Positions 25,425 to 35,423 of a stretch of 64,000 bases of DNA are shown here, piece by piece. A model generated the notes under the pieces. It did no database searches, was not told the DNA's origin, and saw nothing but the letters and a program-made list of their open reading frames with translations. How positions within the stretch are numbered: position 1 is the stretch's first letter; the number at the start of each line of letters is the position of its first letter. The stretch spans positions 23,132-87,131 of the forward strand of contig NZ_VOHE01000004.1 in NCBI RefSeq assembly GCF_007859305.1, read 5' to 3'. Both the position numbers and the translations under genes were made by a program. The stretch comes from Luteimonas wenzhouensis. GTDB taxonomy: Bacteria; Pseudomonadota; Gammaproteobacteria; Xanthomonadales; Xanthomonadaceae.

Positions 25425-26296
25425 GGGGCGGTGCAGGGTGGCTGCGGGCGGGCCAGCAGCAGCACGAAGTCGCCCAGCTGCGAGCCCAGCAGCACGGCGA
25501 TGCTGCGCTTGCGGTCCGCGGCCAGCGCCGAGGCCGGCACCGCGTGGTCGGGCGGCAGCGCGCGGTAGCTGGCGTCGTCGTCGGGCAGCACCTCGCGCAC
25601 GGCGTAGCCCATCAGCACGTTGACCATCTCGCCCAGCGCGTCGAGTGCCAGCGCGTCGTCGCAGTCCGCCGGGGCGAGGCCGAGCAGTGCGCAGGCCAGC
25701 GCCCGCGCGCTGTCGAGGTCGCAGGCCAGGCCGATGTCCAGCGGATGCGCGCCCTCCACCCGCACGTGCGCGGTACATGGCCACATGCCCAGCTGCGGCG
25801 GCGAGAGCACCGTGGCGGCCTGGCACTGCGCGCCGAGCATGCGCGGGAACAGCCGCGTGCACAGGGCGATGACGCGCGTGGCCAGGTCGCCCTGCGGATG
25901 GCTGGCGACCAGCCGGTCGAGCGTGCTGCGTGCGTGCTCGCGGTCGACCTGGTGCAGGGCCAGTTCCTGTTCCAGGCGCCCCGGGTCGATCGCTCCCTGT
26001 TCCACCAGCACCTCGCCGATCCGCTTGCGGCCGGCCCGCTGCGCCTCGAGCAGCGCGTCGAGCTGGGCCTGGTCGAGCAGGCCCAGTTCCAGCGCGATGT
26101 CGCCGAACTGCCGGTCTTCCACCCGCTGGCGCTGGTTGATCCGCCGCGCCTGGGCCTCGTCGAGCAGGCCCCGCTGCACGGCCAGCTCGCCCAGCAGGAG
26201 GTTGGAGGCGCGCTGCGCCTGGATCGCGGCCAGCAGCTGTGGCGCGGTGATCACGCCGCGTTCGAGCAGGAACTGGCCCAGGAATTTCGCCGCCAT
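25421..26296 (-). CDS. protein with GspE/MshE N-domain-like repeats and a CheX-like C-terminal domain
   Basis: The 291-residue cytoplasmic protein begins with three or four copies of a motif of about 35 residues: LGQFLLERGVITAPQLLAAI, LGELAVQRGLLDEAQARRIN, FGDIALELGLLDQAQLDALL and IGEVLVEQGAIDPGRLEQEL. This motif resembles the N-terminal domains of GspE/PilB-type ATPases, some of which bind c-di-GMP. Residues about 130-285 look like CheX, a CheY phosphatase-type fold (ALDALGEMVNVLMGYAVRE). The CheY-like gene directly upstream suggests a two-protein signalling unit in which this protein acts on that receiver. The TAG stop lies inside a REP element. Confidence 0.7.
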   Translation of the reverse strand: MAAKFLGQFLLERGVITAPQLLAAIQAQRASNLLLGELAVQRGLLDEAQARRINQRQRVEDRQFGDIALELGLLDQAQLDALLEAQRAGRKRIGEVLVEQGAIDPGRLEQELALHQVDREHARSTLDRLVASHPQGDLATRVIALCTRLFPRMLGAQCQAATVLSPPQLGMWPCTAHVRVEGAHPLDIGLACDLDSARALACALLGLAPADCDDALALDALGEMVNVLMGYAVREVLPDDDASYRALPPDHAVPASALAADRKRSIAVLLGSQLGDFVLLLARPQPPCTAP

Positions 26297-26327
26297 CTCG
26301 CCTCCGGATGAAAGTCGGCCCGCCCGC

Positions 26328-26696
26328 TCAGGCCAGCGCCTGGCGCAGCACGCGTTCCATCGCGTCGGGATCGATCGGCTTCTGCAGGTAGGAGCGCGCG
26401 CCCATGCGCAGGCATTGCTCGATGTCGCTTTGCGCGCCCAGAGAACTGAGGATCACCACCCGCGCCCGCGGGTCGTGCTCGAGGATGCGCGAGAGGGCCT
26501 GACGGCCGTCGCATTCGGGCATCACCAGGTCGAGCAGGACCAGGTCGGGCCGCAGCGCGCGGTACTGCTCCAGCGCCTGCACGCCGTTGCCGGCCTCGCC
26601 GACCACCTCGAATCCTGCTTCCTCGAGCTGCCCGGCGGCGAGCATGCGCAGGGCGCGCGAGTCGTCGCACAGCAGCACGGTGGGTCGTGCGGTCAT
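26328..26696 (-). CDS. CheY-like single-domain response regulator
   Basis: This 122-residue receiver domain has the acidic pair Asp11-Asp12, the phospho-acceptor Asp56 (LVLLDLVMP), Ser84 as the switch residue and Lys106 (YLQKPID), so all catalytic residues are present. There is no output domain. It is 31 bp upstream of the CheX-type gene on the same strand and probably in one operon. No sensor kinase is nearby, so the phosphodonor is unknown. Confidence 0.9.
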   Translation of the reverse strand: MTARPTVLLCDDSRALRMLAAGQLEEAGFEVVGEAGNGVQALEQYRALRPDLVLLDLVMPECDGRQALSRILEHDPRARVVILSSLGAQSDIEQCLRMGARSYLQKPIDPDAMERVLRQALA

Positions 26697-26849
26697 CGGT
26701 CTCCTCCCCGGTCCGATCCCGGACCCGCATGGGCCTTTGTTCCATCGGTAACGGAGGCAAGGGCGATTCCTTTAGCACCGCCCGGCTGGCGGGGGGCGCG
26801 CGCCGGCTGCGACAGGCCGGTCGACCCGGCGAGCGGGGGAGGGCCCGGC

Positions 26850-29800
26850 TCAGTCGCTTTCGCGGCGGTAGTTGACCGAGGTGCGGGTCTCGAGCGTGCT
26901 CGATTCGATCTCGAGGTCGAAGCCGCGGCGCAGCAGGTACTTGAGCGTGAGCACCTGGCCGGTGCCGAGCAGGGAGACGCCGAAGCCCAGGTACAGGCGC
27001 GGCGAGAGCTGCTTGCCGATGCCCAGCACGCTGCCGCCGAGCGCGCGCGATTCGGATACCCCGGCATCGTCCAGGCCGAGCTTCGTGCCCAGCTGCCCGG
27101 CGAGCATGCTGCCGCCGGCGGTGAGCGCCGCGGCCGCGGCGTCGAGCTGCTGGCCCTCGGCGCTGCTCAGGTTCGACAGCGGGCGGCCCAGGGCCAGATA
27201 GGACAGTGCCTGCGACTCGTCGCTGGACGGATCGGTCCAGACATCGGCCCGTGGCGCCGAGGCGCGCCCGCTGACAGTGATGCCGGCGGTGACGCCATGG
27301 GCCTCGATCTTGCGCTCGGCGCGGATGTCGAGCAGCGGATCGGAGACCGGGCCGTTGAACCCGAGGCGGCCGCGGGTGATCCGCAGCCGCTGGCCGTAGG
27401 CGCTGTACACCCCGCCCACGTCGAGCGTGCCGTTGCCGACCATCTCGCGCCCGGGCTGGGCGCGCACGCGCAGGCTGCCGCCCAGGGTGCCGTCCAGGCC
27501 GAAGCCGCGCAGGCGCACGTCCTCGCCCATGGCCAGGGTGAGGTCGAGCTGCAGCGGCGAGGCCGCGCCGCGCTCGGGATCGACCGGGTCGAGCACCACC
27601 ACGTCGGGCGAGGCGGACACGCCCTGGTCCAGCCGCTCCAGGTCGATCACCGCGCTGGGCACGGTGACCGTGCCGGTCACGCGCAGCGGCTGGCGCGCGG
27701 CGTAGCGCACCTCCACGTCGGGATCGGCGACCACCCGCAGGTCGCGGGTGTTCGCCAGCAGCACGCCGTCGCCGTGCAGCCGCAGCACCAGTGGCGCACT
27801 GGCATCGCGCCAGCTCAGGCTGCCGTCGACCGCGAGCCGGCCCTCGCCCGAACCCACCTCGCCGGCGATGAGCGCGCTGCCGTCGGCCTGCGCCTGCAGG
27901 CGCACGTCGCCTTCCTCGAGCAGGATGCCCAGCGCCGGCAGCTCGGTGCTGAAGTCCGCGAGCCGCGCCTGGCCGGCGAGCGCGGGCTGGGCGCGCGTGC
28001 CCGCCAGCTGCAGGTCGGCGGTGAGCCGGCCGGCGGGTTCGACGATGTCCGGCGAGAACAGTTCCAGCCAGGTCAGCTCGTCGGTGTCGACCTCGATCGT
28101 GCCCGACAGCGGCGAGCCCGGATCCCAGCCGGTGGCCACGCGCGCGGTGATCCGGCCGTCGTCGTTGAGGGCCGCGGCGAGCTCGGCCTGCAGCCGCGCC
28201 GGATCGAAGCTGGCGTCGAAGCGCAGGTTGCCCAGCTGTAGCAGGTCGCGCCGCGAACGCTGGCTGCTGCGCAGGCCCGCGTCGGCCGAGCGCAGGGCCA
28301 CGCGGCCCTGCCAGGCACGGCCGGCGGGGCGCACCTCGCCGTCGAGGTCGATGTCGCCGCGCAGGCTCCAGCGGCGGCCGCCCTCGCGATCGGGCAGGTA
28401 GGGCTCGACCAGGGCCAGCGGCAGCTGCACCGCTTCGACCTGCAACCCGCTGCGCGGCCACTGCGCCTGCGCGCACAGCGAGCCGCCGCCCTCGGCGACG
28501 AAGCAGCTGCGCGACAGCGACCACGCGGCGCCGGCCACCGCGTAGCTTGCCGGCGACTGCAGCCGCCAGGCCGCGCCGCGCACCGGCGCCAGCTGCAGGG
28601 TGGAGACCTCGCCGCGCCAGCCGCTGCCGCGGCGCGTGGCGGTGCCGCGCAAGTCGAGCGTGCCGATCGCGCCGCTGCGCGCGGACGCCTCCAGGCGCAG
28701 GTCCTCGACCGCGCCCGCAGCGGCGACGTGGATGGATTCGAGCGCGAGGCCCGCGTCCACGCCGGCCGCGTCCAGCACCAGCGCGCCGTCGCCGCGCGAC
28801 CACGGCAGGCGGCCGCGCAGGGTAAGCGAGGACGCGCCGTAGCCGGCCCAGCGCAGGCCGCTGCCCTGCACGTCGGCCTCGACGTCGGGCGCCTGGCGCG
28901 GGCCGCGTGCGCGCAGCGTGCCGCGCAGGCTGCCGGCGGCATCGGGCAGCAGGTCGGCCAGCTGCAGCGGGGCGAAGCGCGCGTCGAGTTCGACCCGCGC
29001 GTCGAGCCGGCCTTCGGCCTGCACCCGGCTGTCGCCGAGGCCGAGGTCGGCCGTGCCCTCGAAATCGTTGCGAGGCTTCGATGGCGAGGCGCCCTGCATC
29101 GCGAACCGCGCCTGGCCCGACAGGCGCCGGCCGCGCAGCGAGCCGCCCAGGTCGCTGGCCTCGACCTGCAGGTCGATCCCGCCATCGGCGCGCTGCCGGC
29201 CGGTGCCGGCGAGGCGTCCGTCGACCGCGCCGTCCCAGCCCGACACGAAATAGCCCGGGTCGAAGCCCGCCATCCGCGCCTGGATGTCCCAGGCCAGCGC
29301 CGGCGCCCACGCCACCTCGCCGTTCGCCTCGAGCGCGCCGCCGGGCGCCTGCGCGCGCAGGGTGCGCAGCACCAGCCGGTCGAGGTCGCCGCGGCCGTCG
29401 AGCTCGATGCTGGCGCGCAGGTCGTCGCGGCGGATGTCGCCGGTGCCCGAGACGGTCCAGTCGGCGCTGCGCCCGGCGATCTCCAGCGCGGCGTCCACGC
29501 CGATCGCCGGCGCGGGATCGGCCGGCTGCGGATCCGGGGCCGCCGGCTGGCCGCCGAAGCGCAGGCCCGTGGCTTCCACGGTGAAGCGGAAATCGTCGTC
29601 GTCGGGCCGGCTGAAGTCGCCGCGGCCGGTGGCGGTGATGCGGCCTTCGAACACGTCCACCACCAGCGGGTGCAGCTCCAGCACCCGCTCGCGCAGGCGC
29701 AGCCTCGACGGCCGCACGACCGTGTGCAGGTCGCCGCGGCGCAACTCGCCCTGCAGGTTGGCATCGCCGCCCTGGCCGTCGGCCTCGAACGAGAACGCCA

Positions 29801-30779
29801 GCGGCGTGCCGGGCTCGCCGCTGCCGGCGAGCAGGGACGGATCGAGCGCGTCGGTGCGCGCGCGCAGGGTCCAGCGCTTGCCGCGCAGGCCCACGTGCGC
29901 GCGCAGCGGGCCGGGCGCGCGGCCGCCGATGGCCAGGTCCATGTGGTCGAGGTCGCCGCGCGCGATCAGGCCCACGCGCGGCCGCGGCCGCGCGAACGGC
30001 GCCGGCAGCACCGCGGTGGCGACGAGGTCGGTGCGGTAGTTGTCGCGCGGCGCGTAGCGGCCGTCGGCGCTGAACAGGCCGCGGTCGCTGTCGACCACCA
30101 GCCGGTGCACGCGCAGGTCGTCGCGGCGCGCGTCGAGGCCGCCGCGGATGCTCGCGATGTCGATGAGCGGCGCACCGGCGCGGGTCACGCGCAGGCCATC
30201 GACCCGGATCGCGTCCGACTCCAGCGCCAGCGGCAGGTCGATGCGCGGCAGTACCTCCGGCCAGGTCGGCAGCTCGAACTCCGAGTCGGTCACCGGCAGG
30301 TCGAGCGTGGCCTGTTCGACGTCCAGCGCGTCCAGGCGCAGGCGTCGCCCGACCAGTGGCGTGATCTGCGGGTCCAGCACCACCCGGCGCGCGGTGAAGG
30401 TGAGCACGGCGGGGTCCGTGCAGCCGTCGAACGCGACCGGCTTGCCGTCGACGTCGGGGCAGCTGCGCTGCACGTAGCGCAGGTCGTGGATCACCAGCGG
30501 CCCGGAGGCCGGGCCTTCGGCGCCCGACCAGGTCAGTTCGGTGCCGGCCGGCAGCAGGCCGGCGATGCGCGCCAGCAGGAAGTCGCGCCCGCCGAACGTG
30601 GCCAGCAGCCAGTACAGCAGCGCCGCGCCGAGCACCAGCAGCGCCGCGGTGCCGATCGCGCTGCGCACCGCGAGCACGCGCATGCGCCGCCGCCGGCGTT
30701 CGCGCAGCTCGGCGATGCGGCGCTCGCGCTCCTCGGGCGTGATGTCGTCGGGCAGCCGCGGCTGGCGTCGCAGGGCCAT
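26850..30779 (-). CDS. tamB: TamB, translocation and assembly module inner-membrane subunit
   Basis: TamB is an AsmA-like protein spanning the periplasm that works with TamA to insert outer-membrane proteins and help move phospholipids. It has 1309 residues, close to the family norm. A basic, arginine-rich N-terminus precedes one transmembrane helix (residues about 35-65). A very long repetitive beta-rich region follows. The conserved C-terminal domain (GNGTLDVGGVYSAYGQRLRI to YLRRGFDLEIESS) ends with the typical aromatic/charged tail. ATG 30779 lies one base after the tamA stop, so tamA and tamB are co-translated. Confidence 0.92.
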   Translation of the reverse strand: MALRRQPRLPDDITPEERERRIAELRERRRRRMRVLAVRSAIGTAALLVLGAALLYWLLATFGGRDFLLARIAGLLPAGTELTWSGAEGPASGPLVIHDLRYVQRSCPDVDGKPVAFDGCTDPAVLTFTARRVVLDPQITPLVGRRLRLDALDVEQATLDLPVTDSEFELPTWPEVLPRIDLPLALESDAIRVDGLRVTRAGAPLIDIASIRGGLDARRDDLRVHRLVVDSDRGLFSADGRYAPRDNYRTDLVATAVLPAPFARPRPRVGLIARGDLDHMDLAIGGRAPGPLRAHVGLRGKRWTLRARTDALDPSLLAGSGEPGTPLAFSFEADGQGGDANLQGELRRGDLHTVVRPSRLRLRERVLELHPLVVDVFEGRITATGRGDFSRPDDDDFRFTVEATGLRFGGQPAAPDPQPADPAPAIGVDAALEIAGRSADWTVSGTGDIRRDDLRASIELDGRGDLDRLVLRTLRAQAPGGALEANGEVAWAPALAWDIQARMAGFDPGYFVSGWDGAVDGRLAGTGRQRADGGIDLQVEASDLGGSLRGRRLSGQARFAMQGASPSKPRNDFEGTADLGLGDSRVQAEGRLDARVELDARFAPLQLADLLPDAAGSLRGTLRARGPRQAPDVEADVQGSGLRWAGYGASSLTLRGRLPWSRGDGALVLDAAGVDAGLALESIHVAAAGAVEDLRLEASARSGAIGTLDLRGTATRRGSGWRGEVSTLQLAPVRGAAWRLQSPASYAVAGAAWSLSRSCFVAEGGGSLCAQAQWPRSGLQVEAVQLPLALVEPYLPDREGGRRWSLRGDIDLDGEVRPAGRAWQGRVALRSADAGLRSSQRSRRDLLQLGNLRFDASFDPARLQAELAAALNDDGRITARVATGWDPGSPLSGTIEVDTDELTWLELFSPDIVEPAGRLTADLQLAGTRAQPALAGQARLADFSTELPALGILLEEGDVRLQAQADGSALIAGEVGSGEGRLAVDGSLSWRDASAPLVLRLHGDGVLLANTRDLRVVADPDVEVRYAARQPLRVTGTVTVPSAVIDLERLDQGVSASPDVVVLDPVDPERGAASPLQLDLTLAMGEDVRLRGFGLDGTLGGSLRVRAQPGREMVGNGTLDVGGVYSAYGQRLRITRGRLGFNGPVSDPLLDIRAERKIEAHGVTAGITVSGRASAPRADVWTDPSSDESQALSYLALGRPLSNLSSAEGQQLDAAAAALTAGGSMLAGQLGTKLGLDDAGVSESRALGGSVLGIGKQLSPRLYLGFGVSLLGTGQVLTLKYLLRRGFDLEIESSTLETRTSVNYRRESD

Positions 30780-30780
30780 C

Positions 30781-32592
30781 TCAGAACTCCGTGCCGATGC
30801 TCAGGCCGACGGTGAACGCCGAGTCCGGGTCGTCCAGTCCGCGCGCGATGTCGAGCCGCAGCGGCCCCACCGGCGAGCGCCAGCGCAGGCCGACGCCCAC
30901 GCCGGTGTGCCAGTCCGGCCGGTCGTCGAAGGCGCTGCCGCTGTCGATGAACACGGCCGCGCCCCAGTCCTCGAGGAAGTAGCGCTCGTACTCGATGCTG
31001 GCGGTGAGTACGTTGCGCGCGCCGGTGGCCAGATAGCCGGTCTCGTGCAGGTTGCCGGCCTCGTCGCGTTCGTAGCGGGTCAGGCGCGGGCCCACCTCGC
31101 GCCATTCGTAGCCGCGGATGCTGCGCTCGCCGCCGGCGTAGAAGCGCAGGCTCGGCGGCATGTCGACCAGGGCGCTGGTCCAGGTGTAGCCGGCCTCGGC
31201 GCGCAGGATCAGGCGTGCGTCGTCGCCGAGGCCCTTGAACGTGGTCGCACGCGCGTGCAGCTGCAGGAAGCTGGCGTCCGACCCCGCGCCTTCCACGCCG
31301 CTGCGCAGCACCAGGGAACCACCGACGCCGCTGCGCGGGAACACCAGGTTGTCGAGGTTGCGGTAGTCGGCGCGCACCGAGGGGAAGGTGAAGGTCGCAT
31401 AGCGGTATTCGGGGTCCACCGCGCGGCCGGCGACGCCGTCGTCGGCGTACAGCCAGCGCTCGCGCAGCACGTGCACCGACGCGACCAGGTCGAGGTGGCG
31501 GTTGTAGCGCCCGCTGCGGCTGCCGACCAGTTCCACCCGCCGGGTGTCGATGTAGTCGGTCTGCTCGTCGTAGGCCTGGGCGCTGACCGTGTACCAGCCG
31601 TCGCGCCAGGCGAACGCGGGGATGCGGTACTGCAGGGTCAGGGTCTTGCGCTTGCGCGCGTGGTCCACCTGCGCCAGCGCCTTGTGGCCGCGGGTGTTGA
31701 CGTAGCGCCGCTCCACGCCCAGGCGCACGCCGGGGCCGCTGTCGGTGCCGTAGCTCACGCCGGCGGTGTAGATGCTGCGCTTGGCCGGGGTGAGCTTGAC
31801 CGTCACCGGCACGCGGTTGTCCACCGCCTGGTCCGGATGCGGAGTGATCTCGATGTCGCCGAAGTAGTCCAGGCGCGAGAGCGAGGTGCGCAGGCGGTCG
31901 AGGCGCCCCTGGTGGTAGTACTGGCCTTCCTCCCAGTACACCAGCTTCTCGAGCAGGTCCTGGCGGATGATCGGGCGCTCCTGCTCGATCGTGGTCGGGC
32001 CCATGTCGTAGCGCGGGCCGCTGGTCCAGACCAGCTCGATGTCGGCCGCGTGTTCGGCGCGGGTGACCTCGACCCGGCGCGAGGAGAAGTCGGCGTCGAA
32101 ATAGCCCCGCTCGGTCAGGCGGCGGCTGATGCGGATCTTGCTGGCCTCGTAGTCGGCGTGGTTGAAGATCGCGCCGGGGGAGGGGATGAAGGCATCGAGA
32201 TCGTCCTGCAGGTAGCGGTCGCGCTGGCCCTCGCCGATGATCGCGATGTCCGAATTGCGCACCCGCACCGGTTCGCCCGGGTCGATCCGCAGGGTGACCG
32301 CCACGGTGCCGTTGTCGCGGTTGCGCTCGACCTCGATCGCCGGGGAGTAGAAGCCGAACGGCTCCAGCGCCTCGCGCGCCTCGGCCTCGGCGACCCGCAC
32401 CAGGTAGCCCAGGCGCCGGCCCGTGACATCCTGCCCGGCCGCGTCGACCAGCGACAGCGACACGCGCACGTTCTCCTCCATCTCCTCGTTGAGCCCGACG
32501 ATCGTGACCGGGCCGACGGTGACCGCATGCGCCGCGCCGCAGGCAAGGAGCGCCAGCAGGGCGAGGACGGCGATGCGGTGGGGGAGGCGCAT
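30781..32592 (-). CDS. tamA: TamA, Omp85-family outer-membrane protein
   Basis: This 603-residue protein starts at ATG 32592 with a signal peptide (MRLPHRIAVLALLALLACGA to AHA). Three POTRA-like periplasmic domains follow (about residues 25-260). The 16-stranded barrel is of the BamA/TamA type, with the conserved RGY(E) signature in GGERSIRGYEWREVGPR and a final strand ending in phenylalanine (VGLSIGTEF). The open frame continues upstream to 33066, but that part is the GC-rich tandem-repeat region and is not coding. It forms an operon with tamB. Confidence 0.93.
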   Translation of the reverse strand: MRLPHRIAVLALLALLACGAAHAVTVGPVTIVGLNEEMEENVRVSLSLVDAAGQDVTGRRLGYLVRVAEAEAREALEPFGFYSPAIEVERNRDNGTVAVTLRIDPGEPVRVRNSDIAIIGEGQRDRYLQDDLDAFIPSPGAIFNHADYEASKIRISRRLTERGYFDADFSSRRVEVTRAEHAADIELVWTSGPRYDMGPTTIEQERPIIRQDLLEKLVYWEEGQYYHQGRLDRLRTSLSRLDYFGDIEITPHPDQAVDNRVPVTVKLTPAKRSIYTAGVSYGTDSGPGVRLGVERRYVNTRGHKALAQVDHARKRKTLTLQYRIPAFAWRDGWYTVSAQAYDEQTDYIDTRRVELVGSRSGRYNRHLDLVASVHVLRERWLYADDGVAGRAVDPEYRYATFTFPSVRADYRNLDNLVFPRSGVGGSLVLRSGVEGAGSDASFLQLHARATTFKGLGDDARLILRAEAGYTWTSALVDMPPSLRFYAGGERSIRGYEWREVGPRLTRYERDEAGNLHETGYLATGARNVLTASIEYERYFLEDWGAAVFIDSGSAFDDRPDWHTGVGVGLRWRSPVGPLRLDIARGLDDPDSAFTVGLSIGTEF

Positions 32593-32674
32593 CGGGGGAG
32601 GATACCCAAGCAGTGTCGAAAGACGTTTAACGGATCCAGGCTGGAACGATGGGAAGGTGCATGCGTCGCGCGGG

Positions 32675-32712
32675 TGCCCCCACCCCGACCCTCCCCCGCA
32701 GGCGGGGGAGGG
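32675..32712 (-). repeat. GC-rich palindromic intergenic repeat, copy 1
   Basis: A cccccaccccgac segment leads into the palindrome ccctcccccgc-ag-gcgggggaggg. Related copies are at 33069, 35355 and, more divergent, 35424. Confidence 0.7.
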
Positions 32713-32930
32713 AGCGCAAGCGGGGGAGGGAGCGCAAGCGGAGGAGCGAGCGCAGCGTGCAAGGGAGCGGAAGCGGGCAAGGGGGCGCAAGCGGGCGAGC
32801 GAGCGCAGCGGGCGAGGGAGTGCAAGCGGGCGAGGGAGTGCGGCGAGGGAGGGGGCGCAGGCCGACGAGGAAGCGCAGCGGGCAAGCGAGCGCATGCGGC
32901 AAGGGCGCGCCAGCGGGGGAGGGAGCGAAG
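32702..32930 (+). repeat. degenerate 17-18-bp tandem repeat array, about 13 units
   Basis: Units follow the approximate consensus GGGCGAGGGAGCGCAAGC, with 17- and 18-base variants and several substitutions per unit. The first units run directly out of the right arm of the palindrome at 32675-32712, suggesting that the array grew from it. Confidence 0.75.
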
Positions 32931-33068
32931 GATCGTCGCCGTGCGCGTCGCAGCTCCCACGCCCGCCGCGGCGCCCTCGTGGACAGCGGGCGGAGCCGTC
33001 CCTCGCGGTCGTCATGGCTGCCCCCCATGCGGCTGCGCATGCGGGCCGTGACGGACGCCGCGCCAAAG

Positions 33069-33104
33069 CCCTCCCCCGCCTGCGGGGGAGGGTTGGGTGG
33101 GGGC
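33069..33104 (+). repeat. GC-rich palindromic intergenic repeat, copy 2 (inverted relative to copy 1)
   Basis: The palindrome ccctcccccgc-ct-gcgggggaggg is followed by ttgggtggggg. It lies 31 bases downstream of the glyS stop codon and may act as its terminator. Confidence 0.7.
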
Positions 33105-33134
33105 AGGCCGGTGCGTGCCGTGCCCGGCGTCGAC

Positions 33135-35336
33135 TCAGGCCGACAGGTGCTCGATCGCCGCCACGCTGCCCAGCCGCGCCGACAGGCGCTTGAGCAGGGC
33201 CAGGCGGTTGCGGCGCAGGTCCGGGTCCTCGGCGTTCACCATCACCGCGTCGAAGAACGCGTCCACCTGCGGGCGCAGCGCGGCCAGGCGGCCGAGCACC
33301 GCGACGTAGTCGCCGCGGGCCAGGGCCCCGTCGGTGTCGGCGATGGCCGCGTCCACGGCGGCCGCGAGCGCCAGCTCGGCGGACTCGCGCAGCAGCGCGC
33401 GGTCCACAGACTCGGGGATCGGGTCTTCCGCCTTGCGCAGGATGTTGCCGATGCGCTTGTTGGCCGCGGCCAGCGCCTCGGCCTCGGGCAGGGCCGCGAA
33501 GTGGCCGATGGCGGCGATGCGGCGGTCGAAGTCGGCCAGCGAGGCCGGCCTCATCGCCGCGACCGCGTTGAACTGCTGCACCGGCACGCCTTTGTCGGCG
33601 TAGTAGCCGCGCAGGCGCTCAAGGATGAAGTCGTAGAGTTCCTCGACGCCCGAAGACGCGTCGCCATCGCGAAGCGCGGTGAACTCTTCGAGTGCCTTGC
33701 GGGCGGACGCAGCTTCCTTCTCGCCCTTGGCATCGCCGACGGCCTTCTCCGCGTTCGCGACGCAGGCGGAGAGTGCGGCCCGTCGTGCCCGCAAGAGATG
33801 GTCGCGCAGGTCGAAGTCGAGCCCACCCTCGATCAGCGTGCGCGCCAGCCCCAGCGCATTGCGCCGCAGCGCGAACGGATCCTTGTTGCCGGTCGGCTTG
33901 AGGCCCGCGGCGAAGCCGCCGGCCAGGGTGTCGAGGCGCTCGGCGATGGCGAGCACCCGGCCCAGCGGCGAGGGCGCGATCGCGTCGGCGGCGAAGCGCG
34001 GCTGCCAGGCCTCGTCGATCGCGTTGGCCAGCGCCACGCGCTGCGCGTGCGGCAGGTCGGCGAGCGCGGCGTCCTGCATCGCGTAGTGGCGTCCGGCGAT
34101 GCCCTGCAGTTCGGGGAACTCGTTGACCAGCCGCGACTGCAGGTCGGCCTTGGACAGCTGCGCAGCGCGCCGCGCCAGCGCCGGGTCGACGCCCGCCTGC
34201 GGCGCGATCGCCTCGGCCAGCGCGGCCACGCGCGCGACCTTGTCGGCGACGGTGCCCAGCTTCGCCTGGTAGGTGACGGTCGCCAGGCCCGCGTTCATCG
34301 ACTCCAGGCCCTGCTTCATGTCCTCGACGAAGAAGAACTTGGCGTCGGCGAAGCGCGGCCGGATCACGCGTTCGTAGCCCTTGCGGATCTCGCCGTCGTC
34401 CCTGGGGTCGATGTTGGCGATGCCGATGAAGTGCGACGTCAGCCGGCCCTCGGCGTCGAGCACCGGGAAGAACTTCTGGTTGGCCTCCATGGTCGCCACC
34501 AGCGCTTCCTGCGGCACGGCCAGGAACTCCTCGTCGAAGGCGCAGGACACCGCGCGCGGCCACTCGTTGAGGCAGACCACCTGGTCGAGGTTGTCGGCGT
34601 CGATGCGGGCGCGGCCGCCCGCCGCCGCCGCCGCGGCCTCGACCTGTTCCACGATGCGGGCGCGGCGCTCGTCCGGATCCACCAGCACCTTGGCCCCGCG
34701 CAGCGCGTCGACGTAGTCGGCCGGGGTGGAGATCCACACCGGGCGCTCGTGCAGGAAGCGGTGGCCGCGGCTGAAGCGGTCGGCGCGCACGCCAAAGGCC
34801 TCGGCCTCCACCACGTCCTGGCCCAGCAGCAGCACCAGCCACAGGACCGGGCGCGCGAAGGCGTAGTCGTGGTTGCCCCAGCGCATCGGCCTGGGGATCG
34901 GGATCGCGGCGATCGCCTCGGCCAGCACCTCGGGCAGCAGGTCGCGGGTCTTCGCCCCCGGCTTCACCGAGCGCAGCACGAAGCGCTCGCCCCTGGCGTC
35001 GGTGGCGCGTTCGAGCGCGGTCCATTCCACCCCGGCCTTGGCGGCGAAGCCGAGCAGGGCCCGGGTCGGCTGGCCGTCGGCGTCGAGGGCGACGTTGACG
35101 TAGGGGCCGAACACCTCCGAGGACTGCTCGGGCTGCTCCACCGCCACGCCCGGCAGCAGCACCGCCAGCCGCCGCGGCGAGTACAGCGGCCTGGCGTCGC
35201 CGCGTTCGACCGCGATGCCGCGCCGCTCCAGCGCCGCCAGCACGCCGTCGAAGAACGCCAGCGCCAGCCCCGGCAGGGCCCTGACCGGCAGTTCCTCGGT
35301 GCCCAGTTCGACCAGCAGCGGAAGTTGTTCGCTCAT
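33135..35336 (-). CDS. glyS: glycine--tRNA ligase beta subunit
   Basis: GlyS is the beta subunit of the bacterial alpha2-beta2 glycyl-tRNA synthetase and carries tRNA recognition, including an HD-like central domain and a C-terminal anticodon-binding domain. It has 733 residues, near the usual 690-720. The N-terminus [20 protein letters not shown] and internal [20 protein letters not shown] are family hallmarks. The C-terminal part ([35 protein letters not shown]) is the anticodon-binding domain. It lies downstream of glyQ, from which it is separated by two GC-rich palindromes. Confidence 0.96.
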   Translation of the reverse strand: MSEQLPLLVELGTEELPVRALPGLALAFFDGVLAALERRGIAVERGDARPLYSPRRLAVLLPGVAVEQPEQSSEVFGPYVNVALDADGQPTRALLGFAAKAGVEWTALERATDARGERFVLRSVKPGAKTRDLLPEVLAEAIAAIPIPRPMRWGNHDYAFARPVLWLVLLLGQDVVEAEAFGVRADRFSRGHRFLHERPVWISTPADYVDALRGAKVLVDPDERRARIVEQVEAAAAAAGGRARIDADNLDQVVCLNEWPRAVSCAFDEEFLAVPQEALVATMEANQKFFPVLDAEGRLTSHFIGIANIDPRDDGEIRKGYERVIRPRFADAKFFFVEDMKQGLESMNAGLATVTYQAKLGTVADKVARVAALAEAIAPQAGVDPALARRAAQLSKADLQSRLVNEFPELQGIAGRHYAMQDAALADLPHAQRVALANAIDEAWQPRFAADAIAPSPLGRVLAIAERLDTLAGGFAAGLKPTGNKDPFALRRNALGLARTLIEGGLDFDLRDHLLRARRAALSACVANAEKAVGDAKGEKEAASARKALEEFTALRDGDASSGVEELYDFILERLRGYYADKGVPVQQFNAVAAMRPASLADFDRRIAAIGHFAALPEAEALAAANKRIGNILRKAEDPIPESVDRALLRESAELALAAAVDAAIADTDGALARGDYVAVLGRLAALRPQVDAFFDAVMVNAEDPDLRRNRLALLKRLSARLGSVAAIEHLSA

Positions 35337-35354
35337 TCTTCAACCTTGTGTCGT

Positions 35355-35391
35355 CTCCCTCCCCGCTTGCGGGGGAGGGCCGGGGTGGGGG
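35355..35391 (+). repeat. GC-rich palindromic repeat between glyQ and glyS, copy 3
   Basis: This copy reads ctccctccccgc-tt-gcgggggagggc followed by cggggtgggggc. It belongs to the same family as the copies at 32675 and 33069. Confidence 0.65.
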
Positions 35392-35423
35392 CGCGCGGCG
35401 AGCCCCCATCCGCCCTTCGGGCA

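Larger units (their letters stand above)
32593..33134. other. repeat-rich intergenic region between tamA and glyS
   Basis: No gene is credible here. The region holds a GC-rich palindrome at each end in opposite orientation (32675-32712 and 33069-33104), an array of degenerate 17-18-bp tandem repeats (32702-32930) and about 140 bp of unique sequence. Long open frames on both strands are low-complexity products of the repeats. Confidence 0.75.

Noticed and set aside
32702..32930. CRISPR-like array
   Set aside because: Units are directly adjacent with no unique spacers, units are degenerate, and there are no cas genes.
32649..33100. Arg/Gly/Ser-rich open frames on both strands between tamA and glyS
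   Set aside because: They are low-complexity products of the 18-bp tandem repeats, and there is no start context or homology.
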